From an uncultured Roseburia sp. (GTDB lineage: Bacteria; Bacillota; Clostridia; Lachnospirales; Lachnospiraceae): 15,428 nucleotides of DNA. The notes beneath the pieces are model-generated. The model worked only from the letters and a program-made list of their open reading frames with translations, was not told where the DNA came from and searched no databases. The DNA lies in the NCBI GenBank assembly GCA_947070915.1, contig CAMTDY010000055.1, positions 1-15,428 on the forward strand, given 5' to 3'. The translations under genes and the position numbers were made by a program. Positions 7,960-15,221 of this stretch are shown here, one piece after another. Within the stretch, counting starts at the first letter, position 1. The number at the start of each line of letters is the position of its first letter.

Positions 7960-9144
7960 ATGGTGAATATAAAAGAAAAGATCCAGCACTGGCTGACATC
8001 GAAGAGATATAACTGGAAAAATTATGATATAGGACTTCTTGTCGTCGTCCTGACATTATCTCTTATTAGTTCATATGTATTATCTTTATTAGGAATTCCC
8101 AATGTGGGTTCTTTTAAGCGCCAGCTCGTTTCTATTATAGCGGGCTTGTTTATCATTGCGCTCTTTTCGCTGATCGACTACCATACGATCTGTATGTATG
8201 TGCCAATCCTATATATTATTTCGACCATCCTGGTAGCATGCACCAGATTTTCCCCTCTGGGATCAAAGGGAGTGACCGATTCTTACCGGTGGCTGGATTT
8301 TAAAGTGATCATGTTTCAGCCATCTGAGGTGTGTAAGATTGTGATCATTTTAGCTCTCGCTACATTTCTTATGCAGCACCGGGACAGGCTTGATAGTTTT
8401 AAAACCTTTTTCCTTGCCTGTTTCATCGCTATTCTGCCGACGGGATTTATTCTCGTACAGTCGGATTTGTCCTCCAGCGTAGTGATCATGGTTCTGCTGG
8501 TCATCATGCTTATCTCATCCGGTATGGGACGAAAAATATTCGGACCAGTGGTTACTGTACTGATCCCTGTCAGCGGTTTTTTGATCTGGTACATCCAGCA
8601 GCCCTTCCAGAAATTATTGAAGCCCTATCAGCTGGAACGTATTACTGGCTTTCTCAATCCGGAATCAGAGGCCCTGGGCATCATGTATCAGCAGAATAAC
8701 TCCATACTCTCTATCGCCTCCGGCAAACTATATGGCAAACGCCTTATGGAAGGCGCGTCAGAGAGCCGTAATTACAATACCGTAGACGTAAGGGAAAGTG
8801 ATTTTATATGGACACCGATCAGTGAGGAATTTGGGTTTATCGGCTGTATGATCGTTCTGGCTCTGCTCTCTGTCATCATTATCAAATGTTTTATCACAGC
8901 CAAAGGTGCCCGGGACTATATGGGTATGATGATCGCAGTCGGCATCGGAGCTATGTTCTGTATACAGATTTTTTTCAATATCGGCGTAGCCACATCTATC
9001 CTTCCAAATACAGGACTGCCCCTCCCATTTCTGAGCAACGGATTGTCCTCTCTTTTAAGTAATATGATGGCGATCGGCATACTGATCAATATAAAAATAC
9101 AGCCAAACCGGGGAAGCAGTTCCAGTTTTGCCGACAGCCTTTGA
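7960..9144 (+). CDS. rodA: RodA, SEDS peptidoglycan glycosyltransferase
   Basis: RodA polymerises lipid II into glycan strands together with its class B PBP partner. The 394-residue protein has about ten membrane segments. It shows SEDS hallmarks: SYRWLDF with W111, FQPSE (119-123), VQSDLSS (166-172), the extracellular RESDFIWTPISEEFG segment with D281 at the position of the catalytic Asp, and NTGLPLPFLSNGLSSLL near the C-terminus. FtsW and SpoVE belong to the same family; RodA is preferred because the gene sits in the mre-PBP2 cluster. The ribosome site is weak (GTGAG region). The following gene begins 25 bases after the stop. Confidence 0.9.
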   Translation: MVNIKEKIQHWLTSKRYNWKNYDIGLLVVVLTLSLISSYVLSLLGIPNVGSFKRQLVSIIAGLFIIALFSLIDYHTICMYVPILYIISTILVACTRFSPLGSKGVTDSYRWLDFKVIMFQPSEVCKIVIILALATFLMQHRDRLDSFKTFFLACFIAILPTGFILVQSDLSSSVVIMVLLVIMLISSGMGRKIFGPVVTVLIPVSGFLIWYIQQPFQKLLKPYQLERITGFLNPESEALGIMYQQNNSILSIASGKLYGKRLMEGASESRNYNTVDVRESDFIWTPISEEFGFIGCMIVLALLSVIIIKCFITAKGARDYMGMMIAVGIGAMFCIQIFFNIGVATSILPNTGLPLPFLSNGLSSLLSNMMAIGILINIKIQPNRGSSSSFADSL

Positions 9145-9169
9145 CAAACGCCTTAAGGAGGTTTTTTGT

Positions 9170-9568
9170 ATGAATATTGGGTTAATTGCTCACGACTCAA
9201 AGAAAATACTGATGCAGAATTTCTGCATTGCATACCGGGGAATTCTCAGCAAACATAACATATTTGCCACAGCCACCACCGGCCGCCTGGTAGAAGAGGT
9301 TACAAATCTCAGTATTCACAAATATCTCGCTGGACACCTGGGAGGCGAAAAACAGCTCGGTGCCCAGATCGAAAACAATGACATCGATCTGGTGATCTTT
9401 CTCCGGGACCCACTGACGCCGAAATCCCATGAGCCGGAAACCACGACGCTGTTCCAGCTCTGTGATGTTCACAATATTCCGCTGGCGACAAATGTTGCAA
9501 CGGCGGAACTTCTTATAAAAGCTCTGGAACGGGGAGATCTGGACTGGCGGGAACTGGTCCGGCAATGA
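9170..9568 (+). CDS. mgsA: Methylglyoxal synthase with unusual active-site residues
   Basis: Methylglyoxal synthase converts dihydroxyacetone phosphate to methylglyoxal and phosphate (EC 4.2.3.3), a bypass that relieves phosphate limitation or sugar-phosphate stress. The 132-residue product keeps IAHDSKK with D9, VIFLRDPL with D80, H87 and the NIPLATNVATAE block. Aligned to the E. coli enzyme, catalytic Asp71 is E60 (GGEKQ instead of GGDQQ), Asp101 is E90 (HEPE instead of HDPD), and the phosphate loop TGTTG is TATTG with A35. The ATG at 9170 has AAGGAGG at 9155-9161, 8 bases upstream; an upstream in-frame ATG at 9128 lies inside rodA and lacks this site. It ends the first operon. Confidence 0.9.
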   Translation: MNIGLIAHDSKKILMQNFCIAYRGILSKHNIFATATTGRLVEEVTNLSIHKYLAGHLGGEKQLGAQIENNDIDLVIFLRDPLTPKSHEPETTTLFQLCDVHNIPLATNVATAELLIKALERGDLDWRELVRQ

Positions 9569-9579
9569 TAAATATGTAA

Positions 9580-9612
9580 TGTCACCGGCGACAAAAAATC
9601 CTGCTGGTGACA
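9580..9612. terminator. Hairpin between convergent mgsA and DUF378 gene
   Basis: TGTCACCGGC (9580-9589) pairs with GCTGGTGACA (9603-9612) to give a 10-bp stem with one G-U pair and a 13-base loop. It lies between two convergent stop codons, so it may end transcription from both sides. No T-run follows on the plus strand, and the minus-strand side is only moderately U-rich, so intrinsic termination is uncertain. Confidence 0.5.
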
Positions 9613-9622
9613 CATTCCTGCT

Positions 9623-9817
9623 CTAGTTGCGCAGTCTTCCGCAGAAACTGATGGCATACAAGCCGCAGATCCCCACAAGTCCATATACAATTCTTGAAAA
9701 GAGCGACATAGAACCAAATAAAAAAGCAACCAGATCAAATCCAAGAAAACCGATGAGGCCCCAGTTGATGGCTCCGATGATAACGATGATAAGTGCTATA
9801 TAATCAAGTGCTTTCAT
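9623..9817 (-). CDS. DUF378 (YuzA-like) small membrane protein
   Basis: A 64-residue hydrophobic protein with two predicted membrane segments (about 4-26 and 32-56). It carries the DUF378 pattern: LDYIALIIVIIGAINWGLIG, then GFDLVA and SRIVYGLVGICGLY. The function of the family is unknown. The ATG reads from 9817, with AGGAGG at 9825-9830 on the minus strand, 7 bases upstream, so translation should be strong. It is the only minus-strand gene in the window and separates two collinear clusters. I saw no convincing promoter box for it in the 104-base divergent gap. It is unlikely to be part of the shape operon. Confidence 0.88.
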   Translation of the reverse strand: MKALDYIALIIVIIGAINWGLIGFLGFDLVAFLFGSMSLFSRIVYGLVGICGLYAISFCGRLRN

Positions 9818-9921
9818 GGTTATTCCTCCTTATTCTTCATTTAATAGTAAGATTATGAACGGTTTTTATCCGTATTATTCATAGATAAGGAGATTACTTT
9901 GCAGGAAAGGAAGCGTTTATT

Positions 9922-11307
9922 TTGAGTAACAATAAAATCGTGAAATATAAAAAACCTTTTCAGCCAAAGGTAGCCACGTTGATCTTATTGATCATCATCG
10001 CATATGTCGCTGTCATCGCGTGGAATTATCTCAAAAAGGAACACATCAGTATTTATGAAGTCAATGAGACAAGCATTGCCGATGACAGCACCATCACTGG
10101 CTTTATTCTCCGTGACGAAAAAGTCATCTTTTCGGAAGAAAGCGGATATGTTAATTTTTATCACGCAGATCAGAGCAAGGTAGGAAAAAATGAGGTCATC
10201 TATACCGTGGATGACAATGGATCTGTCAGCGAATTACTGAATGATGTAGAAACAGAAACCAGTACGACCAAAGATGACATTGCGAAAATGCGGGAGGTCA
10301 TCGGGGATTTTTATACAAATTTTAATCCATCCACTTATTACGATGTAAAAGATTTTCACTACAATGTAGAAAACACCATCTTTGAGCAGAGCCGGGATAA
10401 TCTCTACAGCGATCTGAAAAAGCAGATGTCCGAAAATAACATCAAAAGTGATTTCAGCAAATTCCGTGCCAGCAATTCCGGTATTATTTCTTATTCCATC
10501 GATGGTTTTGAAGAGACCACACTGGACATGATAACCACCGAATTATTTCAGAATGCAGCTTCTGTGGAACGAAAACAGCTTAGCTCATCGGAACATATCG
10601 AGAAAAAAGTTCCCGTGTGTAAGCTGGTAACCAATGAGGACTGGAAGATCGTCCTTCCACTCTCAGAAGGTTTATCCAGCAAACTGAGAGATCTTACTAC
10701 CGTCCGGGTGACGATAAAAAAAGACAACGTTTCATTTAATACGGCGATTGAGATCCAGAATAACGGAGGGGATGAATTCGCTGTCCTTTCTGCCAGCCGT
10801 TTTATGGGGCGGTACCTCAATGACCGTTTTATCGATATCGAGCTGAACCTAAATGCTGCCAGCGGCTTCAAGATCCCGAACTCCTCCATCGTCTCCAAAG
10901 AGATGACGCTGGTTCCGGAAAATCTGGTCTCTGCCGGAGGGGACGACGCAGAGAAAGGAGTTCTGCTGCTCACCTATAAAAAAGACGGCTCCTCTGCCAA
11001 AAAATTTGTGTCGCTGAAAGATTTTTCCGTCTCTGACGGCAGTTATTATGTAAATCAATCGGTTTTAAAACCGGGGGATACCATCAGCGATCCCTCCAAT
11101 AACCAGTCCTACACCCTGCAGAGCGCAGCCAAAGTGGAAGGGGTTTACTGCGTCAATACCGGCTACTGCCAGTTTAAAAAAATAGAAAAGAAATATGAAA
11201 ACAACGAATACACAATTATTTCTCCGGATACCAGAGGCGGAATTTCAAACTACGACCATATCGTTGTAAATCCGGAAAAGATCAATGAAAATGACTTTGT
11301 GGAATAA
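9922..11307 (+). CDS. HlyD-like membrane-anchored protein of unknown function
   Basis: A 461-residue protein with one N-terminal membrane anchor (about 17-37) after a basic tail, so most of it is outside the cell. Residues about 57-97 (TGFILRDEKVIF, SGYVNFY, GKNEVIYTVD) and 184-198 (SNSGIISYSIDGFEE) resemble the split lipoyl-like halves of membrane fusion (HlyD) proteins. The helical part between them is short, and no ABC or other export partner is nearby. A C-terminal barrel-like part ends with GVYCVNTGYCQFKKI and ISNYDHIVVNP. The start is TTG at 9922, with AAAGGA about 10 bases upstream and no better ATG before the membrane segment. It precedes yggS and sepF by a short gap, which suggests a role at the envelope or septum rather than drug efflux; this is inference. 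Confidence 0.82.
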   Translation: MSNNKIVKYKKPFQPKVATLILLIIIAYVAVIAWNYLKKEHISIYEVNETSIADDSTITGFILRDEKVIFSEESGYVNFYHADQSKVGKNEVIYTVDDNGSVSELLNDVETETSTTKDDIAKMREVIGDFYTNFNPSTYYDVKDFHYNVENTIFEQSRDNLYSDLKKQMSENNIKSDFSKFRASNSGIISYSIDGFEETTLDMITTELFQNAASVERKQLSSSEHIEKKVPVCKLVTNEDWKIVLPLSEGLSSKLRDLTTVRVTIKKDNVSFNTAIEIQNNGGDEFAVLSASRFMGRYLNDRFIDIELNLNAASGFKIPNSSIVSKEMTLVPENLVSAGGDDAEKGVLLLTYKKDGSSAKKFVSLKDFSVSDGSYYVNQSVLKPGDTISDPSNNQSYTLQSAAKVEGVYCVNTGYCQFKKIEKKYENNEYTIISPDTRGGISNYDHIVVNPEKINENDFVE

Positions 11308-11322
11308 AGGAGGCATCCCAGA

Positions 11323-12015
11323 ATGGTTACAGAAAATCTCAGACTTGTGGAAGAAAAAATCTGCCAGGCCTGCGAGAGAAGCGGACGGAAAAGAGAAGAG
11401 GTAACGCTGATCGCGGTCAGCAAGACCAAACCCATTGAGATGATGGAGGAAGCGATGACCGCGGGAATCCGTGTCTTCGGTGAAAATAAGGTCCAGGAGA
11501 TCCTGAAAAAAGAAGCAGTTCTTCCAAAGAATATCGAATGGCATCTCATCGGGCATCTTCAGCGCAACAAGGTACGCCAGATCGCCGGGAAGACGGCGCG
11601 GATACATTCTGTGGATTCCCTGAGACTGGCAGAACAGATCCAGAAGGAATATGAAAAAATCCAGCAGACGGCTAAAATTCTCATTGAGGTAAATGTTGCC
11701 AGGGAAGAGTCCAAATTCGGGTTAATGCCGGAAGAAACGGAAGAGACCATCCGCAGGATCGCAGTTATGCCAAACATCCATGTGTGCGGTCTTATGACCA
11801 TTGCCCCCTATGTGGAAGACCCTGAGGAAAACAGGGTACATTTTCAGAATTTACGAAAATTACTAGTTGACATTAATGGCAAAAACATTGATAATATTAG
11901 TATGGATGAGCTTTCTATGGGGATGACCGGAGACTATGAGGTTGCCATTGAAGAGGGTGCAACTTTTATCCGGGTGGGGACGGGTATTTTTGGAAGCAGA
12001 GAATACGATAAGTAA
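11323..12015 (+). CDS. yggS: YggS family pyridoxal phosphate homeostasis protein
   Basis: YggS/PROSC (YlmE in Bacillus) is a single-domain alanine-racemase-fold protein that binds PLP and keeps vitamin B6 and amino-acid pools balanced; no classical enzyme activity is known. The 230-residue product has the PLP lysine in AVSKTKP (K34), FGENKVQEIL, WHLIGHLQRNKV, the EVNVAREESKFGL strand, CGLMTIAPY, and the phosphate-binding end LSMGMTGDYEVAIEEG and RVGTGIFG. The ATG has AAAGGAGG at 11306-11313, 9 bases upstream. Placement just before sepF matches Firmicutes, Actinobacteria and Cyanobacteria. Confidence 0.96.
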   Translation: MVTENLRLVEEKICQACERSGRKREEVTLIAVSKTKPIEMMEEAMTAGIRVFGENKVQEILKKEAVLPKNIEWHLIGHLQRNKVRQIAGKTARIHSVDSLRLAEQIQKEYEKIQQTAKILIEVNVAREESKFGLMPEETEETIRRIAVMPNIHVCGLMTIAPYVEDPEENRVHFQNLRKLLVDINGKNIDNISMDELSMGMTGDYEVAIEEGATFIRVGTGIFGSREYDK

Positions 12016-12036
12016 AAGGAAGAAAGGGTAAAAATA

Positions 12037-12543
12037 ATGGGATTAAATTCACTGTTAAACTTTTTTAAATTAGATGGAATTGACGACGAATATGATGATT
12101 ATGAATACGAGGACTACGAAGAAGAGACGCCGGCAACAAAACCAGCTTCATCCCGTAAAACCGCTGTTGTTAATGAATCTTATGAAGACACTTCTAAAGC
12201 GAGAAGCGGTTTCCGGAACTCTAAACCCAAAGTAGTTTCTCTGAATCGTTCCATGATGGAAGTAAAGATCATTCAGCCAACCTCTTTCGAGGATTCCCAG
12301 GAGATCTGTAATACCCTTCTGGCTTCAAAACCGGTGGTCGTAAACCTGGAAGGTTTTGATCCCGATGATGCCCAGCGTATCATGGATTTTATCTCCGGCT
12401 GTATTTATGCCATCAATGGAAAATATCATCAGATCTCCAAATACATCTTTATTTTTACTCCTGAGAATGTGGATATCAGCGGTGATTCTCTGTCTTTGGG
12501 GGACGGAACCGTTACCATGCCTACGATAAGCAGGGAATTCTGA
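12037..12543 (+). CDS. sepF: Cell division protein SepF
   Basis: SepF tethers FtsZ to the membrane and bundles its filaments into rings. The 168-residue product starts with a membrane-binding amphipathic helix (GLNSLLNFFKL, 2-12). A very acidic, Tyr-rich linker (about 16-30) and a Ser/Lys-rich stretch follow. The globular core (about 74-150) includes VKIIQPTSFEDSQEI, the VVVNLEGFDPDDAQRIMDFISG block and YIFIFTPENVDISGD. The ATG has AAAGGG at 12023-12028, 8 bases upstream. Because FtsA is not seen in this window, SepF may be the main or an additional FtsZ anchor. Confidence 0.96.
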   Translation: MGLNSLLNFFKLDGIDDEYDDYEYEDYEEETPATKPASSRKTAVVNESYEDTSKARSGFRNSKPKVVSLNRSMMEVKIIQPTSFEDSQEICNTLLASKPVVVNLEGFDPDDAQRIMDFISGCIYAINGKYHQISKYIFIFTPENVDISGDSLSLGDGTVTMPTISREF

Positions 12544-12559
12544 TCTGTTAGAATTATTG

Positions 12560-12568
12560 TGTTATACT
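12560..12568 (+). promoter_or_regulatory. Extended -10 promoter candidate for divIVA
   Basis: TGTTATACT (12560-12568) forms a TGn extended -10 element, with TATACT matching five of six consensus positions. No good -35 box is visible at the normal distance, as is allowed for extended -10 promoters. Start of transcription would be near 12575, about 28 bases before the divIVA ATG. It may add to read-through from sepF. Confidence 0.45.
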
Positions 12569-12602
12569 TTGAATGAGAATCATATTAAGGGAGGAACATC
12601 AC

Positions 12603-13682
12603 ATGTTATCACTTATTGAATTACAGAATAAGAAAGTAGAGGCAAAACGAAAGAAATACGAACAGTACGAGATGGATACCTATCTCGACCTGGTTTTCGA
12701 TAATTATAAAAATCTTCTGGAAGAAAATAAAAAATTAGAAGCGGAAAAAGCCGAGCTGAATAAAAAGATCAAGACGCTCAGCGATGGCGTGCAGTATTAT
12801 CGTTCCATAGAGACCACGCTTCAAAAAGCATTGATCCTGGCGGAAAAAACCTCCAAGGAGACAAAGGATGCGGCGATCCTCAAAGCAGAATCCATTGAAA
12901 AAGAGGCTCACAAACGCGCCGACCATATTGTCCACAATGCGGAAGAAGAATACAATAAGATCCGAAACAAAAGCATCCGCCTGGTTCAGCAGTTTAATCA
13001 GTATAAACTGCAGCTCAAGGAAGCAGCCAGCGCACAGCTTCAGCTGGTAGAGGGAGACGAATTTGATATCTCCAAACCCGACGATCTGGAAAAACCATTG
13101 CATGAAAGCGTGTCTGAGGATATTGCGGCCAATGCAGCAAAGAATCCTGTGAAAGAAAAACCACCTGTTCCTCCCGTTCGTGAGACAGAACAGACAATGA
13201 AAAAGGAAACGGTTTCCCCATCGCCGGCTGCTGCAGCCGCCGCCAGGGAGAAAACCACACTGGATACTACAAGAGAAGAGATCCTCAATGCGGACACCAT
13301 CGATCTGCGGACAACGCTAAATGCTGTGAAAACGGAAGCCGGCTCTGTTGAAATAGAGAAGCCTGCACCAAAACCTGCTGCTCCTGTCAAAGAGCCGGAG
13401 CCTCTTGACCGCATCGAGCCTCCCAGAGCGGCGGAAGTGAAAAATGCCGCTATACTGGAGCCAGTCGCCGCCAAAACCATTGAGCCTATGGATGTAGTTT
13501 TTGAGGATGAATTATCCGCTGTCAGGGAAGAAAAACCAGAGCGCATCGAGCCGGCTGCTGACAAGGGAAACGACACGGTTCCTACATTGGATTCCTTGTT
13601 GCAGGACCTGAATTTTAATAACAAAAAAAATCAGAAATCTGATGACCCCTTTGAATTTCTTGGATCTGTCGATGATTTCTAA
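12603..13682 (+). CDS. divIVA: DivIVA family coiled-coil protein
   Basis: DivIVA-type proteins bind curved membrane at septa and poles and recruit division or wall factors. The 359-residue product has the N-terminal DivIVA-like segment (LSLIELQNKK, then YEQYEMDTYLDLVFDNYKNLL), long coiled coils (about 30-150, including RSIETTLQKALILAEKTSKE and the EAHKRADHIVHNAEEE repeat), and a long Pro/Ala/Glu-rich tail with repeated IEP units. It ends with a conserved-looking acidic DPFEFLGSVDDF. The classical membrane finger SFRGY is KRKKY here, so Phe17 of B. subtilis is replaced by Arg16. The ATG at 12603 has GGGAGG about 8 bases upstream; an in-frame ATG at 12573 lacks this. It follows sepF, as in B. 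subtilis, but is about twice the length of B. subtilis DivIVA (164 residues). Confidence 0.86.
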   Translation: MLSLIELQNKKVEAKRKKYEQYEMDTYLDLVFDNYKNLLEENKKLEAEKAELNKKIKTLSDGVQYYRSIETTLQKALILAEKTSKETKDAAILKAESIEKEAHKRADHIVHNAEEEYNKIRNKSIRLVQQFNQYKLQLKEAASAQLQLVEGDEFDISKPDDLEKPLHESVSEDIAANAAKNPVKEKPPVPPVRETEQTMKKETVSPSPAAAAAAREKTTLDTTREEILNADTIDLRTTLNAVKTEAGSVEIEKPAPKPAAPVKEPEPLDRIEPPRAAEVKNAAILEPVAAKTIEPMDVVFEDELSAVREEKPERIEPAADKGNDTVPTLDSLLQDLNFNNKKNQKSDDPFEFLGSVDDF

Positions 13683-13712
13683 CCCATTTGTTGTATAAGG
13701 ATTTACAAAGAT

Positions 13713-14237
13713 ATGAATACACAATCACACACTTTTCATAAATTGACCAGTAAAACAAACATTATATTCTTTATAATGTTTGTTTTACTTACTTTTATTG
13801 ACCGCATCACCAAATATGCAGCGCTTCATTTTCTGGCAGAAGGTGACATTGAGCTGATCCCCAGTGTTTTGGAATTTCACTATCTCGAAAACAGGGGGGC
13901 TGCATGGGGCATCCTACAGAACCAGAGATGGCTTCTGATCACCATTACGATTCTGGTTCTGGTCTTTCTGCTTATGACATATTTCAAACTGCCCGCAGGG
14001 AAGCGGTTTCATTTACTGCGCTTTTGTATTGTGCTTCTCGCTGCTGGCGCACTTGGCAATCTGATAGATCGTTTGATGAATCATTATGTCATTGATTTTA
14101 TCTATTTCCGTCTGATCGATTTCCCCGTATTTAATGTTGCAGACTGTTTTGTCTGTATCTCTGCAGTTCTCATCCTGTACTGCCTTTTATTCCGCTATAA
14201 GGATGAAGAGTTAAAGTTATCAAAAGAGGGACGTTAA
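13713..14237 (+). CDS. lspA: Lipoprotein signal peptidase
   Basis: LspA (signal peptidase II) is a membrane aspartyl protease that removes signal peptides from diacylglyceryl-modified prolipoproteins. The 174-residue product has four membrane segments and the family motifs DRITKY (30-35), ENRGAAWG (59-66), AGALGNLIDR with catalytic D119, and FPVFNVADC with catalytic D144. The ATG at 13713 has only a modest AAGGA about 11 bases away. A second in-frame ATG at 13776 (M22) would shorten the first membrane segment, so 13713 is preferred. Codons 13-26 form a perfect 18-bp hairpin in the DNA or RNA. rluD follows after 5 bases. Confidence 0.94.
   Translation: MNTQSHTFHKLTSKTNIIFFIMFVLLTFIDRITKYAALHFLAEGDIELIPSVLEFHYLENRGAAWGILQNQRWLLITITILVLVFLLMTYFKLPAGKRFHLLRFCIVLLAAGALGNLIDRLMNHYVIDFIYFRLIDFPVFNVADCFVCISAVLILYCLLFRYKDEELKLSKEGR
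13749..13789. repeat. Perfect 18-bp inverted repeat inside lspA
   Basis: The arm AGTAAAACAAACATTATA (13749-13766) is the exact reverse complement of 13772-13789, separated by the 5-base loop TTCTT. It lies wholly within the lspA coding sequence, 36 bases after the start codon. Such an RNA stem could pause or attenuate transcription or slow early translation; the DNA form could be a protein site. The bases after it are T-rich but not a clean T-run. Confidence 0.85.
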
Positions 14238-14242
14238 AAACT

Positions 14243-15166
14243 ATGGAACACCAAATGAATTTAACTGTAGAAGAGGGCGATGCCGGTAAACGGCTGGATG
14301 CTTTTATTGCTGCCAGCGGTCTGGATCTGTCCCGCTCTTATATTCAGAAACTGATCAAAGACCATCGCGTTGGAGTCAATGGGAATTTCAGCGTCAAATC
14401 AAAAACGGCAGTTTCTGCCAATGATCTGATCATCATACACCTGCCGGAACCAGAAACTCTGACAGTGACTCCCCAGGATATACCACTGGATATCCTGTTT
14501 GAAGATGAAGACATCCTGGTCGTAAATAAGCCCAAGGGAATGGTCGTCCATCCCGCACCGGGTCATTACTCTAATACCCTGGTAAATGCGGTCATGTTTC
14601 ACTGTAAGGACAACCTGTCAGGCATTAACGGTGTTCTGCGTCCGGGTATCGTACACCGCATTGACAAGGATACCACAGGGGCTCTGATCGTGTGTAAAAA
14701 TGACCGGTCACACCAATGTATCTCTGAACAGTTAAAAACCCACAGTATCACCAGATCCTATCAGGCCATCGTCTATCGCAACTTTTCCGAGGATAGTGGG
14801 ACCATTGACCTTCCTATCGGAAGACATCCCACAGACCGAAAAAAGCGAACGGTAACAGATAAAAACAGTAAGAGAGCAGTGACACACTACACCGTGTTAG
14901 ATCATCTCAACCACCAGTTCAACCATATTGAATGCCGTCTGGAAACTGGCCGCACCCATCAGATCCGGGTTCATATGGCGCATATTGGACACCCTCTGCT
15001 GGGAGATATGGTCTATGGTCCCAGTAACGTCAAATTTAAAACGTTGCAGGGTCAGACCCTCCATGCAGGGACCATCGGTTTTGTTCACCCTACAACTGAC
15101 GAATACATGGAGTTTGTGGCCCCTCTCCCAGATTATTTTAAAAAACTACTAAAAAATCTAAAATAA
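14243..15166 (+). CDS. rluD: RluD-type 23S rRNA pseudouridine synthase
   Basis: RluA/RluD family pseudouridine synthase of 307 residues. It has an N-terminal S4 RNA-binding domain (about 14-62) and a catalytic domain with the family signature GIVHRIDKDTTG, where D141 is the nucleophile. The VVNKPKGMVVHPAPGH block and ETGRTHQIRVHMAHIGHPLLGD are also typical. RluD modifies uridines in helix 69 of 23S rRNA in E. coli; the exact target here (1911/1915/1917 or another) cannot be told from sequence. The ribosome site (GAGGG) is about 12 bases from the ATG, longer than ideal, and coupling to lspA 5 bases upstream may help. The lspA-rluD pair is standard in Firmicutes. Confidence 0.93.
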   Translation: MEHQMNLTVEEGDAGKRLDAFIAASGLDLSRSYIQKLIKDHRVGVNGNFSVKSKTAVSANDLIIIHLPEPETLTVTPQDIPLDILFEDEDILVVNKPKGMVVHPAPGHYSNTLVNAVMFHCKDNLSGINGVLRPGIVHRIDKDTTGALIVCKNDRSHQCISEQLKTHSITRSYQAIVYRNFSEDSGTIDLPIGRHPTDRKKRTVTDKNSKRAVTHYTVLDHLNHQFNHIECRLETGRTHQIRVHMAHIGHPLLGDMVYGPSNVKFKTLQGQTLHAGTIGFVHPTTDEYMEFVAPLPDYFKKLLKNLK

Positions 15167-15183
15167 ATTGTGCAAAAATCCCC

Positions 15184-15212
15184 TTGACTTCACAGTTCTA
15201 TTGTAGTAGAAT
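15184..15212 (+). promoter_or_regulatory. Sigma-A type promoter P1 after rluD
   Basis: TTGACT (15184-15189), a 17-base spacer and TAGAAT (15207-15212) match the housekeeping promoter closely. It begins 17 bases after the rluD stop and points to the gene cut by the window end. Transcription from here would make a leader of about 170 bases. Confidence 0.65.
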
Positions 15213-15221
15213 ATAGATAAT

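Noticed and set aside
12573..12602. ATG at 12573 as divIVA start
   Set aside because: No ribosome site in front of it, while 12603 has GGGAGG at good spacing and begins at the family-like N-terminus.
13040..13624. 194-codon minus-strand open frame over divIVA
   Set aside because: Ser/Ala/Gly-rich low-complexity shadow of the DivIVA tail; no motif and no start signal.
13743..13770. Internal promoter TTGACC...TATTCT in lspA
   Set aside because: The -10 box is poor (four of six) with a 16-base spacer, and the perfect TATAAT nearby is 23 bases from the -35 box; transcripts would start inside the gene.
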